A stretch of DNA of 64,000 nt from Arachidicoccus rhizosphaerae (GCF_900107765.1 NZ_FNQY01000017.1:1-64000), one strand, 5' to 3'; shown: positions 8,280 through 17,310, counted from the first letter of the stretch. Made by a program: numbers and translations. Notes: a model not told the origin generated them from the sequence alone.

Positions 8280-8966
8280 ATGGATGCACCAGCACGTAAG
8301 ATTTTAATCGTAGATGACGAACCGGATATCTTAGAAATCATTGGTTATCACTTAAGAAAAGAAGGTTTTGATGTCTATGAGGCTCCGGACGGCAACCGGG
8401 CTATTGAACTGGCCCGTCAGGTAAAGCCGGATCTGATTGTACTTGACCGGATGATGCCGGGTAAAAATGGCCTTGAAGTACTGGAAATTTTAAGAGCGCA
8501 GCCGGCTTTTGAGGATACGCTAATAATATTTCTGACCGCTGTGGGAGGGGATGCCCATGAAATTGAAGGATTAGAAGGGGGTGCTGATGATTATGTCAAT
8601 AAACCCATTAAGCCTAAGTTGCTGATTAGCAGAATAAATGCCTTACTTAGACGGAGTCCCAAGGTAGAAGATGATAAAGTTCTGGAAATTAACGATATAA
8701 AAATTGATCCGGTGCAATTTATTGTGTATATTGAGGGGCAACCCAAATTACTGGCTAAGAAGGAATTTGCACTGTTATATCTGCTGGCTTCAAAACCGGG
8801 ACGGGTCTTCCTCAGAACAGAGATTCTCCATAAAGTATGGGGTACGGATGTTATTGTTGGTGACCGTACCATAGATGTACATATACGCAAGATTCGTTCA
8901 AAGCTGGATTTGGATTGTATAACGACCGTAAAGGGAGTCGGTTATAAGTTTGAACTCCCCAGTTAA
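8280..8966 (+). CDS. OmpR/PhoB-family response regulator
   Basis: Two-domain regulator of 228 residues. The receiver domain shows the acidic pocket Asp12-Asp13, the phosphoacceptor Asp56 in VLDRMMPG and the KPI lysine near residue 108. The C-terminal winged-helix DNA-binding domain has the usual HKVWGTD, DRTIDVHIRKIRSKL and TVKGVGYKFE signatures of OmpR/PhoB proteins. It acts in the cytosol as a transcription factor activated by phosphorylation. The histidine-kinase gene starts 33 bases after it and is the obvious partner, so the two probably form one operon. PhoB/PhoP-like function (phosphate or envelope stress) is possible, but the signal is not visible here. Confidence 0.93.
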   Translation: MDAPARKILIVDDEPDILEIIGYHLRKEGFDVYEAPDGNRAIELARQVKPDLIVLDRMMPGKNGLEVLEILRAQPAFEDTLIIFLTAVGGDAHEIEGLEGGADDYVNKPIKPKLLISRINALLRRSPKVEDDKVLEINDIKIDPVQFIVYIEGQPKLLAKKEFALLYLLASKPGRVFLRTEILHKVWGTDVIVGDRTIDVHIRKIRSKLDLDCITTVKGVGYKFELPS

Positions 8967-8999
8967 TCATCCAAAATCGCGCGGGACAAGCGTATAATT

Positions 9000-10115
9000 A
9001 TGGTGCGCACAAAGAACTTTTCGCCCAGCCAGCTGGCACTCTTTACCGCACTGCTGATTAGTGTAGCAGTGGGTATTTGTTTTCTGTTTTTCAACATCCT
9101 GTGGTGGCATGCCGTTATTGCTACCGTTTGTGTTTTCTTGTGTAATTATTTTATTTTCCGGGAGGTACTGCGCCGGTTCGTCTTCAGAAAGATTAAGCTG
9201 ATTTATAAATTAATCTATCAGACCAAGGCCTCCAAAAGGGAAGAAATGTATTATAAGCATGTATTGCCGCAGAAGTCCATCCAGGAAGTGGAACAGGATG
9301 TGACTGCCTGGGCCAATAGGCGCAGTGAAGAAATAGAATCACTGCGTTTTATGGAACAATACCGCAAGGAGTTTTTGCAGAACTTTGCCCATGAGATCAA
9401 GACGCCTATTTTTGCTGTCCAGGGTTATTTAAATATCCTGTCTTCAGGAGATATTGAAGATCCGGATAAAATACAGGAATATATAGCCAAGGCTGAGCAT
9501 AATGTAGACCGTATGGTGCACCTGGTCAGTGATATTGATAAAATCTCCAAACTGGAATCCGGTCAACAGGAGCTGGAAAGAACGGATTTTATCATTCAGG
9601 ATGTCATCAAGGAAGTCTTGCATAATTTGAATTTACAGATAGAAGGCAAAAAACTGCAATTTGGCATCAAAAGAGGATGTGAGTCTCCCGTACATGTCTA
9701 TGCGGATAAAGAAAAGATACGTCAGGTGATTATCAATTTAGTGACCAATGCAGCCAAATATGCCAGCAGTATCGGCGAGGTGACGGCAAGTGTATATAAA
9801 ATGGACGAAAATCAGGTCCTTATAGAAATTTCTGATAATGGAATCGGTATTGCAGAAGAGCACCTGCCCCGCATTTTTGAACGGTTTTACCGCACTGACA
9901 GCGGACGTAGCCGCAACAGTGGCGGAACGGGACTGGGGCTGGCCATCTGTAAGCATATTATAGAAGCGCATGGCCAGACCATTCATGTACGCAGTAAACA
10001 AGGCGTGGGAACGACCGTCGGATTTACACTGGCGGCTAAGAAAACCGATCTGCCTACAGAGAAACCTGAAGGTAAAGGCCTCGAAAAATCGGCCAGAGTA
10101 ACGGACATAGCCTAG
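9000..10115 (+). CDS. Sensor histidine kinase (PhoR-type, short sensor)
   Basis: Membrane histidine kinase of 371 residues. Two adjacent hydrophobic segments (about residues 10-50) are joined by only a few residues, so there is almost no periplasmic sensor domain and the stimulus may be sensed in the membrane or through partners. The dimerisation domain has the H-box FAHEIKTP with phosphoacceptor His131. The ATPase domain shows the N-box NLVTNAAKYAS, G1 SDNGIGI, the F-box IFERFYR and G2 GTGLGLAI. It directly follows its response regulator. The Lys/Glu-rich C-terminal tail after the ATPase domain carries no motif. A strong bidirectional terminator follows the gene. Confidence 0.93.
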   Translation: MVRTKNFSPSQLALFTALLISVAVGICFLFFNILWWHAVIATVCVFLCNYFIFREVLRRFVFRKIKLIYKLIYQTKASKREEMYYKHVLPQKSIQEVEQDVTAWANRRSEEIESLRFMEQYRKEFLQNFAHEIKTPIFAVQGYLNILSSGDIEDPDKIQEYIAKAEHNVDRMVHLVSDIDKISKLESGQQELERTDFIIQDVIKEVLHNLNLQIEGKKLQFGIKRGCESPVHVYADKEKIRQVIINLVTNAAKYASSIGEVTASVYKMDENQVLIEISDNGIGIAEEHLPRIFERFYRTDSGRSRNSGGTGLGLAICKHIIEAHGQTIHVRSKQGVGTTVGFTLAAKKTDLPTEKPEGKGLEKSARVTDIA

Positions 10116-10152
10116 CCGGCCGTTAAAATGAATCTATTAAAGACTATAATTA

Positions 10153-10193
10153 TATTAAAAAAGGTGACTTAAAACAAGTCACCTTTTTTAATA
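10153..10193. terminator. Bidirectional terminator between histidine kinase and truB
   Basis: A stem of 14 perfect pairs (AAAAAAGGTGACTT at 10157-10170 with its complement at 10176-10189), extendable to 18 by flanking A-T pairs, has a 5-base loop. Poly-A on one side and poly-T on the other let it work for both converging genes. Confidence 0.85.
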
Positions 10194-10209
10194 ATAGTCA
10201 ATTCAATGG

Positions 10210-10992
10210 TTAATTTCTATGGTCATCAGAATGGGGGTGTCCATGATGATGCGGATGCGGATGTTGTTCATCACTATGATAATGTTCTTTCATGGACCTG
10301 ATTTTGGCTTCAAATTCCTCAATGGTGAAGGCCTGATCCAGGCTGAAATCTCCAATCTTTGTTCTGCACAGACTGCTCAGATAGGCGCCGGTTTGTAAAT
10401 GGCTGCCATAATCATTAGCCAGGGTCCGGATATAAGTGCCGGTAGAGCAAACGACCCTGAAATGAATCCTGGGAAGGGTAAAGTTATGGATATCCGTAAT
10501 CTCAAAGGCTTCAATAGTAATTTTACGGGGATCCAGTTTTATTTCTTCTCCTTTCCTGGCCGCCAAATAAGCCGGCTTACCGTCTTTTTTGATAGCTGAA
10601 TGGATAGGAGGTGTCTGCAGAATCTCCCCTGTAAAAACCCGTGTGGCTTCCTGTAGCTGTTCTTTGGTAATCTGCTGATAGGGCAGAAAGTTTTCAGGTT
10701 CACTTTCCAGATCATAGGTTGGCGTGGTGGCTCCCAGCGTAAAGCTGCCGGTATATTCCTTGATTTGAGCCATAAAGGTATTAATCCTTTTGGTAAAGGC
10801 GCCGGTACAGATAATCAGAAGCCCTGTGGCCAGCGGATCCAGCGTGCCGGCATGTCCCACCTTGGATACCCCGGTCAGGATGCGGATTTTTTTGACCGCA
10901 TCAAAAGAAGTCCAGTGCAAAGGTTTATTGAGTAAAATTACCTGGCCGTCTAAAAAGGGCTGCATGGCCGGGTGTATAGGTTTTTGCCGCAT
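10210..10992 (-). CDS. truB: tRNA pseudouridine(55) synthase with His-rich C-terminal tail
   Basis: TruB makes pseudouridine at position 55 in the T-loop of tRNAs. The catalytic motif GHAGTLDPLATG is intact with nucleophile Asp52, and the NKP...TSFD and CSTGTYIRTLA segments match the family. The catalytic domain is complete but the protein ends in an unusual tail, residues about 235-260, with ten histidines in the last 25 residues mixed with Pro, Gly, Asp and Ser. Such a tail is not part of the family and resembles metal-binding His-rich extensions. The start codon lies 14 bases after the permease gene stop, so the two are probably cotranscribed. Function is secure; the role of the tail is unknown. 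Confidence 0.95.
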   Translation of the reverse strand: MRQKPIHPAMQPFLDGQVILLNKPLHWTSFDAVKKIRILTGVSKVGHAGTLDPLATGLLIICTGAFTKRINTFMAQIKEYTGSFTLGATTPTYDLESEPENFLPYQQITKEQLQEATRVFTGEILQTPPIHSAIKKDGKPAYLAARKGEEIKLDPRKITIEAFEITDIHNFTLPRIHFRVVCSTGTYIRTLANDYGSHLQTGAYLSSLCRTKIGDFSLDQAFTIEEFEAKIRSMKEHYHSDEQHPHPHHHGHPHSDDHRN

Positions 10993-11006
10993 GATAATAA
11001 AATCTC

Positions 11007-12239
11007 CTAGTTGAATTTAATGGCTCTGACCGGCTGTATCTTTTTGACGAAAAAAGTAGGTATCAAAAGTGCCAGGTAGCAGACTAAAAATGTGCCGGAC
11101 GCGATCAGTATGACCTGGTACCAGTTGATCATTACAGGTGCTACCCGGATGTAATAGGCTGATTCGTCCAGTTTTAACAGGCCGGTATATTGCTGTAGCC
11201 AGCAAATACCTAATCCCAAAATAAGACCGAACAGCACGCCCCTGATAGCAATCAGAGATGAGTGATATAAAAATACTTTTTGAATAACCCAGTTACTGCT
11301 GCCCAGGGATTTTAAAACACCCGTCATAGGTGTTCTTTCCAATACCAGGATTAATAGACAGGTAATCAGGTTAATGACGGCTACAATGGCCATAATGATG
11401 TAGATGACCTGTTTGTTTACGTCCTGGATATTGAGCCAGTCAAAGATGTTGGGATAGACTTCCTGAATGGTTTTGGCCACCCAGGTATCAGGCAGCACCT
11501 GGTAAAGCTGGGAGGCGATTGCATTCATGTTGCCCGGATCTTTTAAAAATACTTCATAACCGCCGATTTCATTTTTATTCCAATTATTGATGCGGCGTAT
11601 CAGTCTTAAATCGGCCAGGGCAAAAAGCTTGTCATATTCCTCAATGCCCGTCTTATAAAATCCGACCACTTTCAGGCTGCGTCTTTGCGCAGGCTGGCTG
11701 GCGCTGGTAATAAAATATACGGATACGGTGTCACCGAGTTTTATTTTCAGTTCATCGGCGATGGGTTTGGAAATCACGATTTCCTTGCTGTAGCTGCTGT
11801 CCTGAAAAGACAGCCAGCGGCCGCCCGCCTGAAATCTTTGCAGATTGGAAAAATCATATCCCTGATCCACCCCTTTGATCAGAATGCCTTCTATATCTTT
11901 TTTGTGCTCAATAACGGCTGATTTGGTGGCAAAGGCCTGATACTTCCTGATTTGAGGATTTTGCTGGAGAATGGAATCCACCAGCATATTTTGTTCCAGC
12001 GGGGTCTCTTCCGCCACCAGGGCTTTAATGGGTTCAAACTGCTGCACCCGGATATGGCCCCAGAAATTGTAGATTTTATCAGATATTGCATGTTGAAACC
12101 CGTTGACAAAGGAAGAAGAAATAATCATCGCCGCCACGCTGATGGCAGTCGCCACCGTTGCCAGCCGGATAATGAATCTGGAAAAGGATTTTTGCCGGTT
12201 AAAGGCAATTCGCCTGGCGATAAAGGAAGCTACATTCAT
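11007..12239 (-). CDS. FtsX-like ABC transporter permease (LolC/LolE type)
   Basis: Inner-membrane permease of 410 residues with the four-segment layout of the LolC/LolE/MacB families: one membrane segment near residues 25-50, a large periplasmic domain (about 50-270) and three segments between about 280 and 395. LERTPMTGVLKSLGSSNWVI is the conserved cytoplasmic coupling segment. The N-terminus (FIARRIAF) is typical of Bacteroidota LolE-like proteins. Such permeases work with an ATPase to extract lipoproteins from the inner membrane, but no ATPase gene is adjacent. truB follows by 14 bases, an arrangement that suggests cotranscription rather than a shared function. Lipoprotein export is the best guess from family membership. 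Confidence 0.85.
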   Translation of the reverse strand: MNVASFIARRIAFNRQKSFSRFIIRLATVATAISVAAMIISSSFVNGFQHAISDKIYNFWGHIRVQQFEPIKALVAEETPLEQNMLVDSILQQNPQIRKYQAFATKSAVIEHKKDIEGILIKGVDQGYDFSNLQRFQAGGRWLSFQDSSYSKEIVISKPIADELKIKLGDTVSVYFITSASQPAQRRSLKVVGFYKTGIEEYDKLFALADLRLIRRINNWNKNEIGGYEVFLKDPGNMNAIASQLYQVLPDTWVAKTIQEVYPNIFDWLNIQDVNKQVIYIIMAIVAVINLITCLLILVLERTPMTGVLKSLGSSNWVIQKVFLYHSSLIAIRGVLFGLILGLGICWLQQYTGLLKLDESAYYIRVAPVMINWYQVILIASGTFLVCYLALLIPTFFVKKIQPVRAIKFN

Positions 12240-12551
12240 GTAGTTGCGCTTAGTTGACTTCTTTTTTACCTGTTGTACGTTCCGAGTTTACTCTTAAACG
12301 TTTCTATATCAAGAAAAATTATATTTATTGGACCGGTGCGAAGTTAATAAATCTGAGGGCATTCAAAGGGGAGGAGGCTGGCAATTTTTTAAATGAACCT
12401 GCGTTAGTAGGTGGGTATCCCTGTTTTTTCATTCCTGCAGTATTAAACGAAGCGGTAATAACCCCGTATTTTATGCAATGAGTAGTTGTACCGGTTTGAG
12501 GCAGGAAGGAAAACATAAGTTATATTTAATGGGAATTTTGACTACTGAAAA
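12240..12551. other. Divergent non-coding region
   Basis: This 312-base gap separates the permease start from the plug-protein start. I see no supportable gene. A TTATATTTAATGG segment near 12518-12530 resembles a -7 box for the plug-protein gene but lacks the final G of TAnnTTTG. Confidence 0.4.
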
Positions 12552-13925
12552 TTGAATATTTTAATCAATAATATGAATATCGTTTATAAAGAGTTGATTA
12601 TTGATAAAAAAAATAGTGCACGCACCAATAAAATACGGAAGGTTGTCCAACTAATCATTGGGATAAGTCTTTGTCTGCAGGCAGGTGCCCAGCCGACGCG
12701 TGGCGGATTTCCTCACCTTCGGCCGGATCAGCCGGATATTCATGGTGTTCTGTTTTCCAAAGCGGGGACGCCCTTGAGTTACCCCGAAATGGAGTTAGGC
12801 GGAACTGCCACACTGGAGCTTAGTTTTGATGATTTTGATGCCCGGCTTAAAAATTACAGTTATACGTACCAGCGTTGTGACCAGAACTGGGAACCGGTGT
12901 TACAATCGAGCTTTGACTATATCAAAGGGTTTGCACAAAACAGAATACAGGCAGGGCAATTTAGTTCTCTGACCAGGACTAAATATGTGCATTATACGGC
13001 AACTTTACCTACCGGTCAGTCTCAGATTACCAAAAGCGGTAATTATTTAATAAAAGTATATCTGGACGGGGACAGTTCCAAGCTGGCCTTTGAAAGACGC
13101 ATGCTGGTGGTGGATCCCAAGGTGACGGTGTCGGCAAGTGTTATCCGGCCCAGTGGAGGAGGTCCCATGGGACAGGGGGATCAGCAGTGTCTGGATCTAT
13201 CCATAACGGTGAACCGCCTAAGTCTGCAAAATCCCAGAGATCAGATAAAAGTGGTTGTCTTACAAAACTGGCGCTGGGTGGGGGCCCTGCGGAACCTGCA
13301 GCCAAGTTTTATGCGGGGTACAACTTATCAATACAATAGCCAGCGGGATTTATTATTTGCAGCGGGCAAAGAATACCGCTGGGCGGATCTTAGAAGTTTC
13401 AGGTTTTTAAGCGACCGGGTGGCTGCTGCCCGTGAACTGGATGGTAATCCGGCGGATTATGAAGTAACGCTCAAAGTAGATGATGAGCGCGCCGCTTCGC
13501 AGTATATGCCTTACCAGGACTACAACGGATTTTATCAGATTGCCAGCACGGACAATAACCAGGTGAGCTTTCAGGGACAGTATGCGCTGGTGCGTTTTAG
13601 CTATAAGAGCGCTACAGGAACCGCTTATGATAACCAGGATCTGTATATCCTGGGACAATTTAATCAATACAGAAAGGACGATCAGAGCCGCATGGTATAT
13701 AACCCTGCCAAGGGGTTATATGAGAAGACCCTGCTGTTAAAGCAAGGCTATTATAGTTATTTATATGGTCTGGCCAGCCAGACAGATCAGAGCCTGAGTA
13801 CGGATATTACAGAGGGTAATTACTGGGAAACGGAAAATACGTATACGGTCCTGGTTTATTATACGTCTTACAGCGACCGGGCGCCTGAGCTGGTGGCCTG
13901 TCAGAGTGTTAGTTCAAGAAAGTAA
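12552..13925 (+). CDS. Type IX secretion system plug protein (DUF5103 family)
   Basis: Exported protein of 457 residues. A hydrophobic signal segment (VVQLIIGISLCLQAGA, cleavage before Gln) follows a long polar N-terminus, so the true start may be internal, but no later Met precedes the signal. The body matches the family described as the plug that closes the SprA translocon of the type IX secretion system: SFDDFDARLKNYSYTYQRCDQNW, the KSGNYLIKVYLDGD and RRMLVVDPKV strands, the DQIKVVVLQNWRW segment and, near the C-terminus, YILGQFNQYR followed by LLLKQGYYSYLYG. This marks the organism as having type IX secretion; the rest of the system lies elsewhere. The gene is divergent from the permease and stands alone. 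Confidence 0.82.
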   Translation: MNILINNMNIVYKELIIDKKNSARTNKIRKVVQLIIGISLCLQAGAQPTRGGFPHLRPDQPDIHGVLFSKAGTPLSYPEMELGGTATLELSFDDFDARLKNYSYTYQRCDQNWEPVLQSSFDYIKGFAQNRIQAGQFSSLTRTKYVHYTATLPTGQSQITKSGNYLIKVYLDGDSSKLAFERRMLVVDPKVTVSASVIRPSGGGPMGQGDQQCLDLSITVNRLSLQNPRDQIKVVVLQNWRWVGALRNLQPSFMRGTTYQYNSQRDLLFAAGKEYRWADLRSFRFLSDRVAAARELDGNPADYEVTLKVDDERAASQYMPYQDYNGFYQIASTDNNQVSFQGQYALVRFSYKSATGTAYDNQDLYILGQFNQYRKDDQSRMVYNPAKGLYEKTLLLKQGYYSYLYGLASQTDQSLSTDITEGNYWETENTYTVLVYYTSYSDRAPELVACQSVSSRK

Positions 13926-14006
13926 TCGGATCAGCTAAACCCTACAGATAATTCTCTTTTCTGCCACGTAAACAAAATAAGTGCTTGTATTCAGGTGATT
14001 AAAAGC

Positions 14007-14046
14007 AAAAGTGGTTCATAGCGTAATTACTCCATGAACCACTTTT
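14007..14046. terminator. Bidirectional terminator between plug-protein gene and uxuA
   Basis: AAAAGTGGTTCAT (14007-14019) pairs perfectly with ATGAACCACTTTT (14034-14046) across a 14-base loop. A/T ends on both arms allow it to act for both converging genes. Confidence 0.75.
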
Positions 14047-14093
14047 ACTTCAGGAACCTGAATCGTTTGAATTAAAAGCTCTATTCTTTAGCG

Positions 14094-15266
14094 TTAGAGG
14101 CCATTTTCTGCTCTTTGCTGATAAATGGCATGTTCCATCCCGGAGATTTCTGCCAGCCCTTTTAATCGGCCGACAAATGAATAGCCGGGAAAGCTGTCGA
14201 TGTGCTGATCGATGGAAAGCTGATGTCCATGGTCCGGCCGCATGGGGATGGACCGGTTTTCTGTATGTTGCAGTTCTGCCGCCAGCTTAATGATGGTATA
14301 TAAGTCGGCGTCTCCTGCCAGATGGTCATCCTCAAAGAAATTACCGGCGGGATCTCTTTTCGTGCTTCTCAGATGCAGAAAATAAACGCGGCTGCCGAAC
14401 TCTCTGAACATTTTAGGCAGATCATTTTCTTTACGGGCTCCATAAGAGCCGGTGCAAAAACAAAGTCCCACATGAGAAGAAGTTGTGTTCTCCAGCATAG
14501 CCCGGATATGGTCCGCATGACTCATAATCCTGGGCAGTCCCAGTACCGCAAAAGGCGGATCATCGGGATGGATTGCCATTTTAACCCCGCTTTGTTCCAG
14601 GGCAGGAGTGATCTCGTTTAAAAACTGAAATAAATGAGACTGTAAGGTCTTTTCATCTATACCTTCAAACTCTTTTAAAAGCGCCAGAATGTTTTCCCTG
14701 GAAAATGCTTCTTTACTGCCGGGAAGACCCTGCATGCAGCTGGAAGCAAGCGCCGCTTTTTTATCTTCTGATAAATGATCAAAGTAAGCTTTAGCTGCAG
14801 CCGTCTGCTGCTCATTATAATCTTTTTCTACGCCTGGCCTTTTTAAGATAAACAAGTCAAAGGCCCTGAATGCGTCCCATTCAAAACGCAGGGCAGAGCC
14901 GGTTTTGGTAGGGTAAAACAGGTCCGTTCTCAGCCAATCCAGCACCGGCATAAAATTATAGGTCACCACCTGGATACCCTGGGCGCCCAGATTATGCAGG
15001 CTGGTTTTATAGTTGTCAATCCACTGCTGGTAATTTCCGCTTCTTTTTTTGATGTCCTCATGTACGGGCAGCGATTCAACGACCTGCCAGTTAAGGCCTG
15101 CGGCCTCTACTTCGTGTTTTCTTTTTCTGATTTCGTCCTCTGTCCAGACTTCACCTACCGGGATGTGATGCAGCGCAGTTACCACACCGGTGCAACCTGC
15201 CTGGGCTATATCCCGAAGGCTGACACCGTCCTGAGGTCCATACCAGCGCATTGTTTTTTGTAACAT
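14094..15266 (-). CDS. uxuA: Mannonate dehydratase
   Basis: UxuA dehydrates D-mannonate to 2-keto-3-deoxy-D-gluconate. At 390 residues it has the usual length and the family N-terminus MRWYGP with GCTGVVTALHHIPVGEVW. Metal-ligand and active-site segments are visible: HPDDPPFAVLGLPRI, CFCTGSYGAR, HLRSTKRD and RPDHGHQL. It is cytosolic. It is the last gene of the minus-strand glucuronate locus, 68 bases after uxuB, and is followed by a convergent terminator. Together with uxuB and uxaC it completes conversion of glucuronate to KDG. The assignment is secure. Confidence 0.96.
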   Translation of the reverse strand: MLQKTMRWYGPQDGVSLRDIAQAGCTGVVTALHHIPVGEVWTEDEIRKRKHEVEAAGLNWQVVESLPVHEDIKKRSGNYQQWIDNYKTSLHNLGAQGIQVVTYNFMPVLDWLRTDLFYPTKTGSALRFEWDAFRAFDLFILKRPGVEKDYNEQQTAAAKAYFDHLSEDKKAALASSCMQGLPGSKEAFSRENILALLKEFEGIDEKTLQSHLFQFLNEITPALEQSGVKMAIHPDDPPFAVLGLPRIMSHADHIRAMLENTTSSHVGLCFCTGSYGARKENDLPKMFREFGSRVYFLHLRSTKRDPAGNFFEDDHLAGDADLYTIIKLAAELQHTENRSIPMRPDHGHQLSIDQHIDSFPGYSFVGRLKGLAEISGMEHAIYQQRAENGL

Positions 15267-15334
15267 AATCGCTTATTTTGTAATTGTAGAAGTGGGGAAT
15301 GTGTAATGTTGTTATCGTTATCTTTGCTGAGTAT

Positions 15335-16147
15335 TTAAATGCCTCCGTAGACGGTATAGCCACCGTCTACCGTAATGGTTTCTCCGGTTACAAATTTAGA
15401 GGCATCACTAAGCAAATATATCAGGGCTCCGTTTAGTTCCTCCGGTTTGCCAAATCTGCCATAGGGCGTCGCGCGGATAATTTTTTCGCCTCTGTCCGTC
15501 AGGCTGCCGTCTTCGTTGGTGAGCATGCGGCGGTTTTGCTCTGTCAGGAAAAATCCGGGCGTAATAGAATTCACCCTGATCTTGCCCTGGTGGCGGGTGG
15601 CGGCCTCCACGCCAAACCATTCTGTATAGGTGTCAATGGCAGATTTACCCATACTGTATCCCAGTACACGGGTGAGCACTTTTTTAGAACTCACCGAAGA
15701 AATATTAACGATACTGCCGCCGGTATTCAGCATGGAGGCGCCGAAAATATGTGTAGGGACAATACTTCCCCATAGATTTAAATCCATGGCTTTTTTAGTC
15801 GCTTCGATATTTAAATCAAAGATATCCTGTTCTGGTTTAAGCAGCGCTTCAGGCACATTGCCGCCTGCCGCATTTACCAGACCGTTGATCTTACCATAGG
15901 CAGATAAAATCTGGTCCCGTGCGCTGATCAGCTGCTCCTGTTGCATGACATCTGCCTGTATGGCCAGCGCCTCGCCTCCAAGTGCTTCTACTTCATTTTT
16001 TTTCTCTTCCAGGCGCTCTTTATTACGGCCTATAATTACCACCCTTGCCCCCGCCTTCGCGATGGCTAACACAAAAGAACCGCCTAGAATACCGGTTCCG
16101 CCGGTGACAACAATTACTTTATCTTTTAATGAAAATTCGTCCATCAT
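15335..16147 (-). CDS. uxuB: D-mannonate oxidoreductase, SDR family
   Basis: Short-chain dehydrogenase of 270 residues that by context reduces D-fructuronate to D-mannonate with NAD(P)H. It has the Rossmann motif TGGTGILGG, the NAAG loop, the catalytic Ser in NISSVSS, the YSMGK Tyr/Lys pair and the C-terminal SDASKFVTGETITVDGG typical of the family. It belongs to the SDR form of UxuB found in Bacillus and Bacteroidota, not to the long-chain form of enteric bacteria. It lies between the esterase and uxuA genes. A gluconate-type SDR is the alternative from sequence alone, but its place next to uxuA makes mannonate oxidoreductase much the better call. Confidence 0.9.
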   Translation of the reverse strand: MMDEFSLKDKVIVVTGGTGILGGSFVLAIAKAGARVVIIGRNKERLEEKKNEVEALGGEALAIQADVMQQEQLISARDQILSAYGKINGLVNAAGGNVPEALLKPEQDIFDLNIEATKKAMDLNLWGSIVPTHIFGASMLNTGGSIVNISSVSSKKVLTRVLGYSMGKSAIDTYTEWFGVEAATRHQGKIRVNSITPGFFLTEQNRRMLTNEDGSLTDRGEKIIRATPYGRFGKPEELNGALIYLLSDASKFVTGETITVDGGYTVYGGI

Positions 16148-16267
16148 AATTTTTGTTTGAATCTGTTTAATTAAGTCTTTTTGAATGATGTTTGTGAAAA
16201 ATGTTTATATAAAGCGCATGCATTTCAGCTGGGACTATCTGTTGTGCAAGCTCCAAATGACTAGACC

Positions 16268-17245
16268 TTATTTTTTCTTGTCTTCGGCAATCAGTTTATT
16301 ATGCTGTAACCAGTGTTGCAGCCTTTTCATCCAGTCGTCAGCAGTATGTTTGTTGTGTCCGCCAAACCCGTGTCCGCCGTTTTGATACATATGCAGTTCA
16401 ACAGGTACTTTGTGCCGCAGTAAGGCTGTTACATAATTAAGGCTGTTGGCCGGCGGAACGCCGTTGTCATCAGAGGCCAGCACTAGAAATGTTTTGGGTG
16501 TACTGTCGGTGACCTGTTTTTCCAGGGAGAACTGATCTACCAGGGCGGCGTCAGGATTACTGCCTAACAGCGCAGTTCTGGAACCCATGTGGGTGATTTC
16601 TTTTTGCATGGAAATGACCGGGTAGGCCAGAATCGAAAAGTCCGGACGAAGGCTGCTGACTGCCGGTCGGGCGCTGCCTAATACATCCTTATGATAAAGG
16701 GTGGACAGACTTGCCGCCAGATGACCTCCGGCGGAAAATCCCATAATGCCGATTTGATCGGGTGATACCTCCCATTTAGCCGCTTCACTTCTGACAAGGG
16801 CAATGGCGCGCTCTGCATCCATTAATGGCCCTATTGATTTATTTTCCATTATCTGGTCGGAGGGTAATCGGTATTTTAAGACAAAGGCTGTGATTCCCCA
16901 GCCCGCAAGTCTTTTGGCGATTGCAGTGCCTTCCAGATTAAAAGCCAGTATCTGATACCCGCCACCGGGACAGATAATAACTGCCGTGTGGGCATTCACC
17001 GGTCCGGTAGGTTTGAAGACCGTGAGGGTAGGATCGGTTACTTTATTCAGGCGGATCACGCCGTCTTTGCCGGTAGTTGAACCTTCTTTATAACTGGCAT
17101 CTGCTTTACTGCCAGGGATGTTGGAATATAACGGTATCACTTGTTGTGCCTTTAAAGCGTTGAGACTGGTGAGGGTGCTGGTGAGGGTGAGCCCTAACCC
17201 CAAAATCCAGCTCAATGTTCCGGGAGATGGAAAAGGTTTTTTCAT
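16268..17245 (-). CDS. Secreted alpha/beta-hydrolase, probable carbohydrate esterase
   Basis: Protein of 325 residues with a signal peptide (hydrophobic LGLGLTLTSTLTS region). It has the alpha/beta-hydrolase core of the acetyl-xylan-esterase-like group: oxyanion segment ICPGGGYQ, nucleophile elbow GFSAGG, an Asp in ASDDNGVP and the C-terminal His in NGGHGFGGHN. Related enzymes (BD-FAE, AXE) remove acetyl or feruloyl groups from plant hemicellulose. Its place inside the glucuronate locus suggests it acts on acetylated, uronic-acid-bearing sugars outside the cytoplasm before uptake. It follows the exuT terminator by about 13 bases, so it may begin a second transcript with uxuB and uxuA. The exact ester bond is unknown. 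Confidence 0.82.
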   Translation of the reverse strand: MKKPFPSPGTLSWILGLGLTLTSTLTSLNALKAQQVIPLYSNIPGSKADASYKEGSTTGKDGVIRLNKVTDPTLTVFKPTGPVNAHTAVIICPGGGYQILAFNLEGTAIAKRLAGWGITAFVLKYRLPSDQIMENKSIGPLMDAERAIALVRSEAAKWEVSPDQIGIMGFSAGGHLAASLSTLYHKDVLGSARPAVSSLRPDFSILAYPVISMQKEITHMGSRTALLGSNPDAALVDQFSLEKQVTDSTPKTFLVLASDDNGVPPANSLNYVTALLRHKVPVELHMYQNGGHGFGGHNKHTADDWMKRLQHWLQHNKLIAEDKKK

Positions 17246-17257
17246 ACAATAATATTT

Positions 17258-17305
17258 AAAAAAAAGAATAGTGTTGTTTTTTTAAGGCCATCACTATCCT
17301 TTTTT
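17258..17305 (-). terminator. Terminator after exuT, inside the glucuronate locus
   Basis: On the minus strand AAAAAAGGATAGTG pairs with CACTATTCTTTTTT (one G-U pair) and the run of T continues after the stem. It lies just after the exuT stop and before the esterase start, so it should separate uxaC-kdgK-eda-exuT from esterase-uxuB-uxuA or allow only partial read-through. Confidence 0.75.
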
Positions 17306-17310
17306 AAGTT

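Noticed and set aside
12254-12481. Open frame of 75 codons between the permease and plug-protein genes
   Set aside because: No homology recognised and it covers the divergent promoter region.
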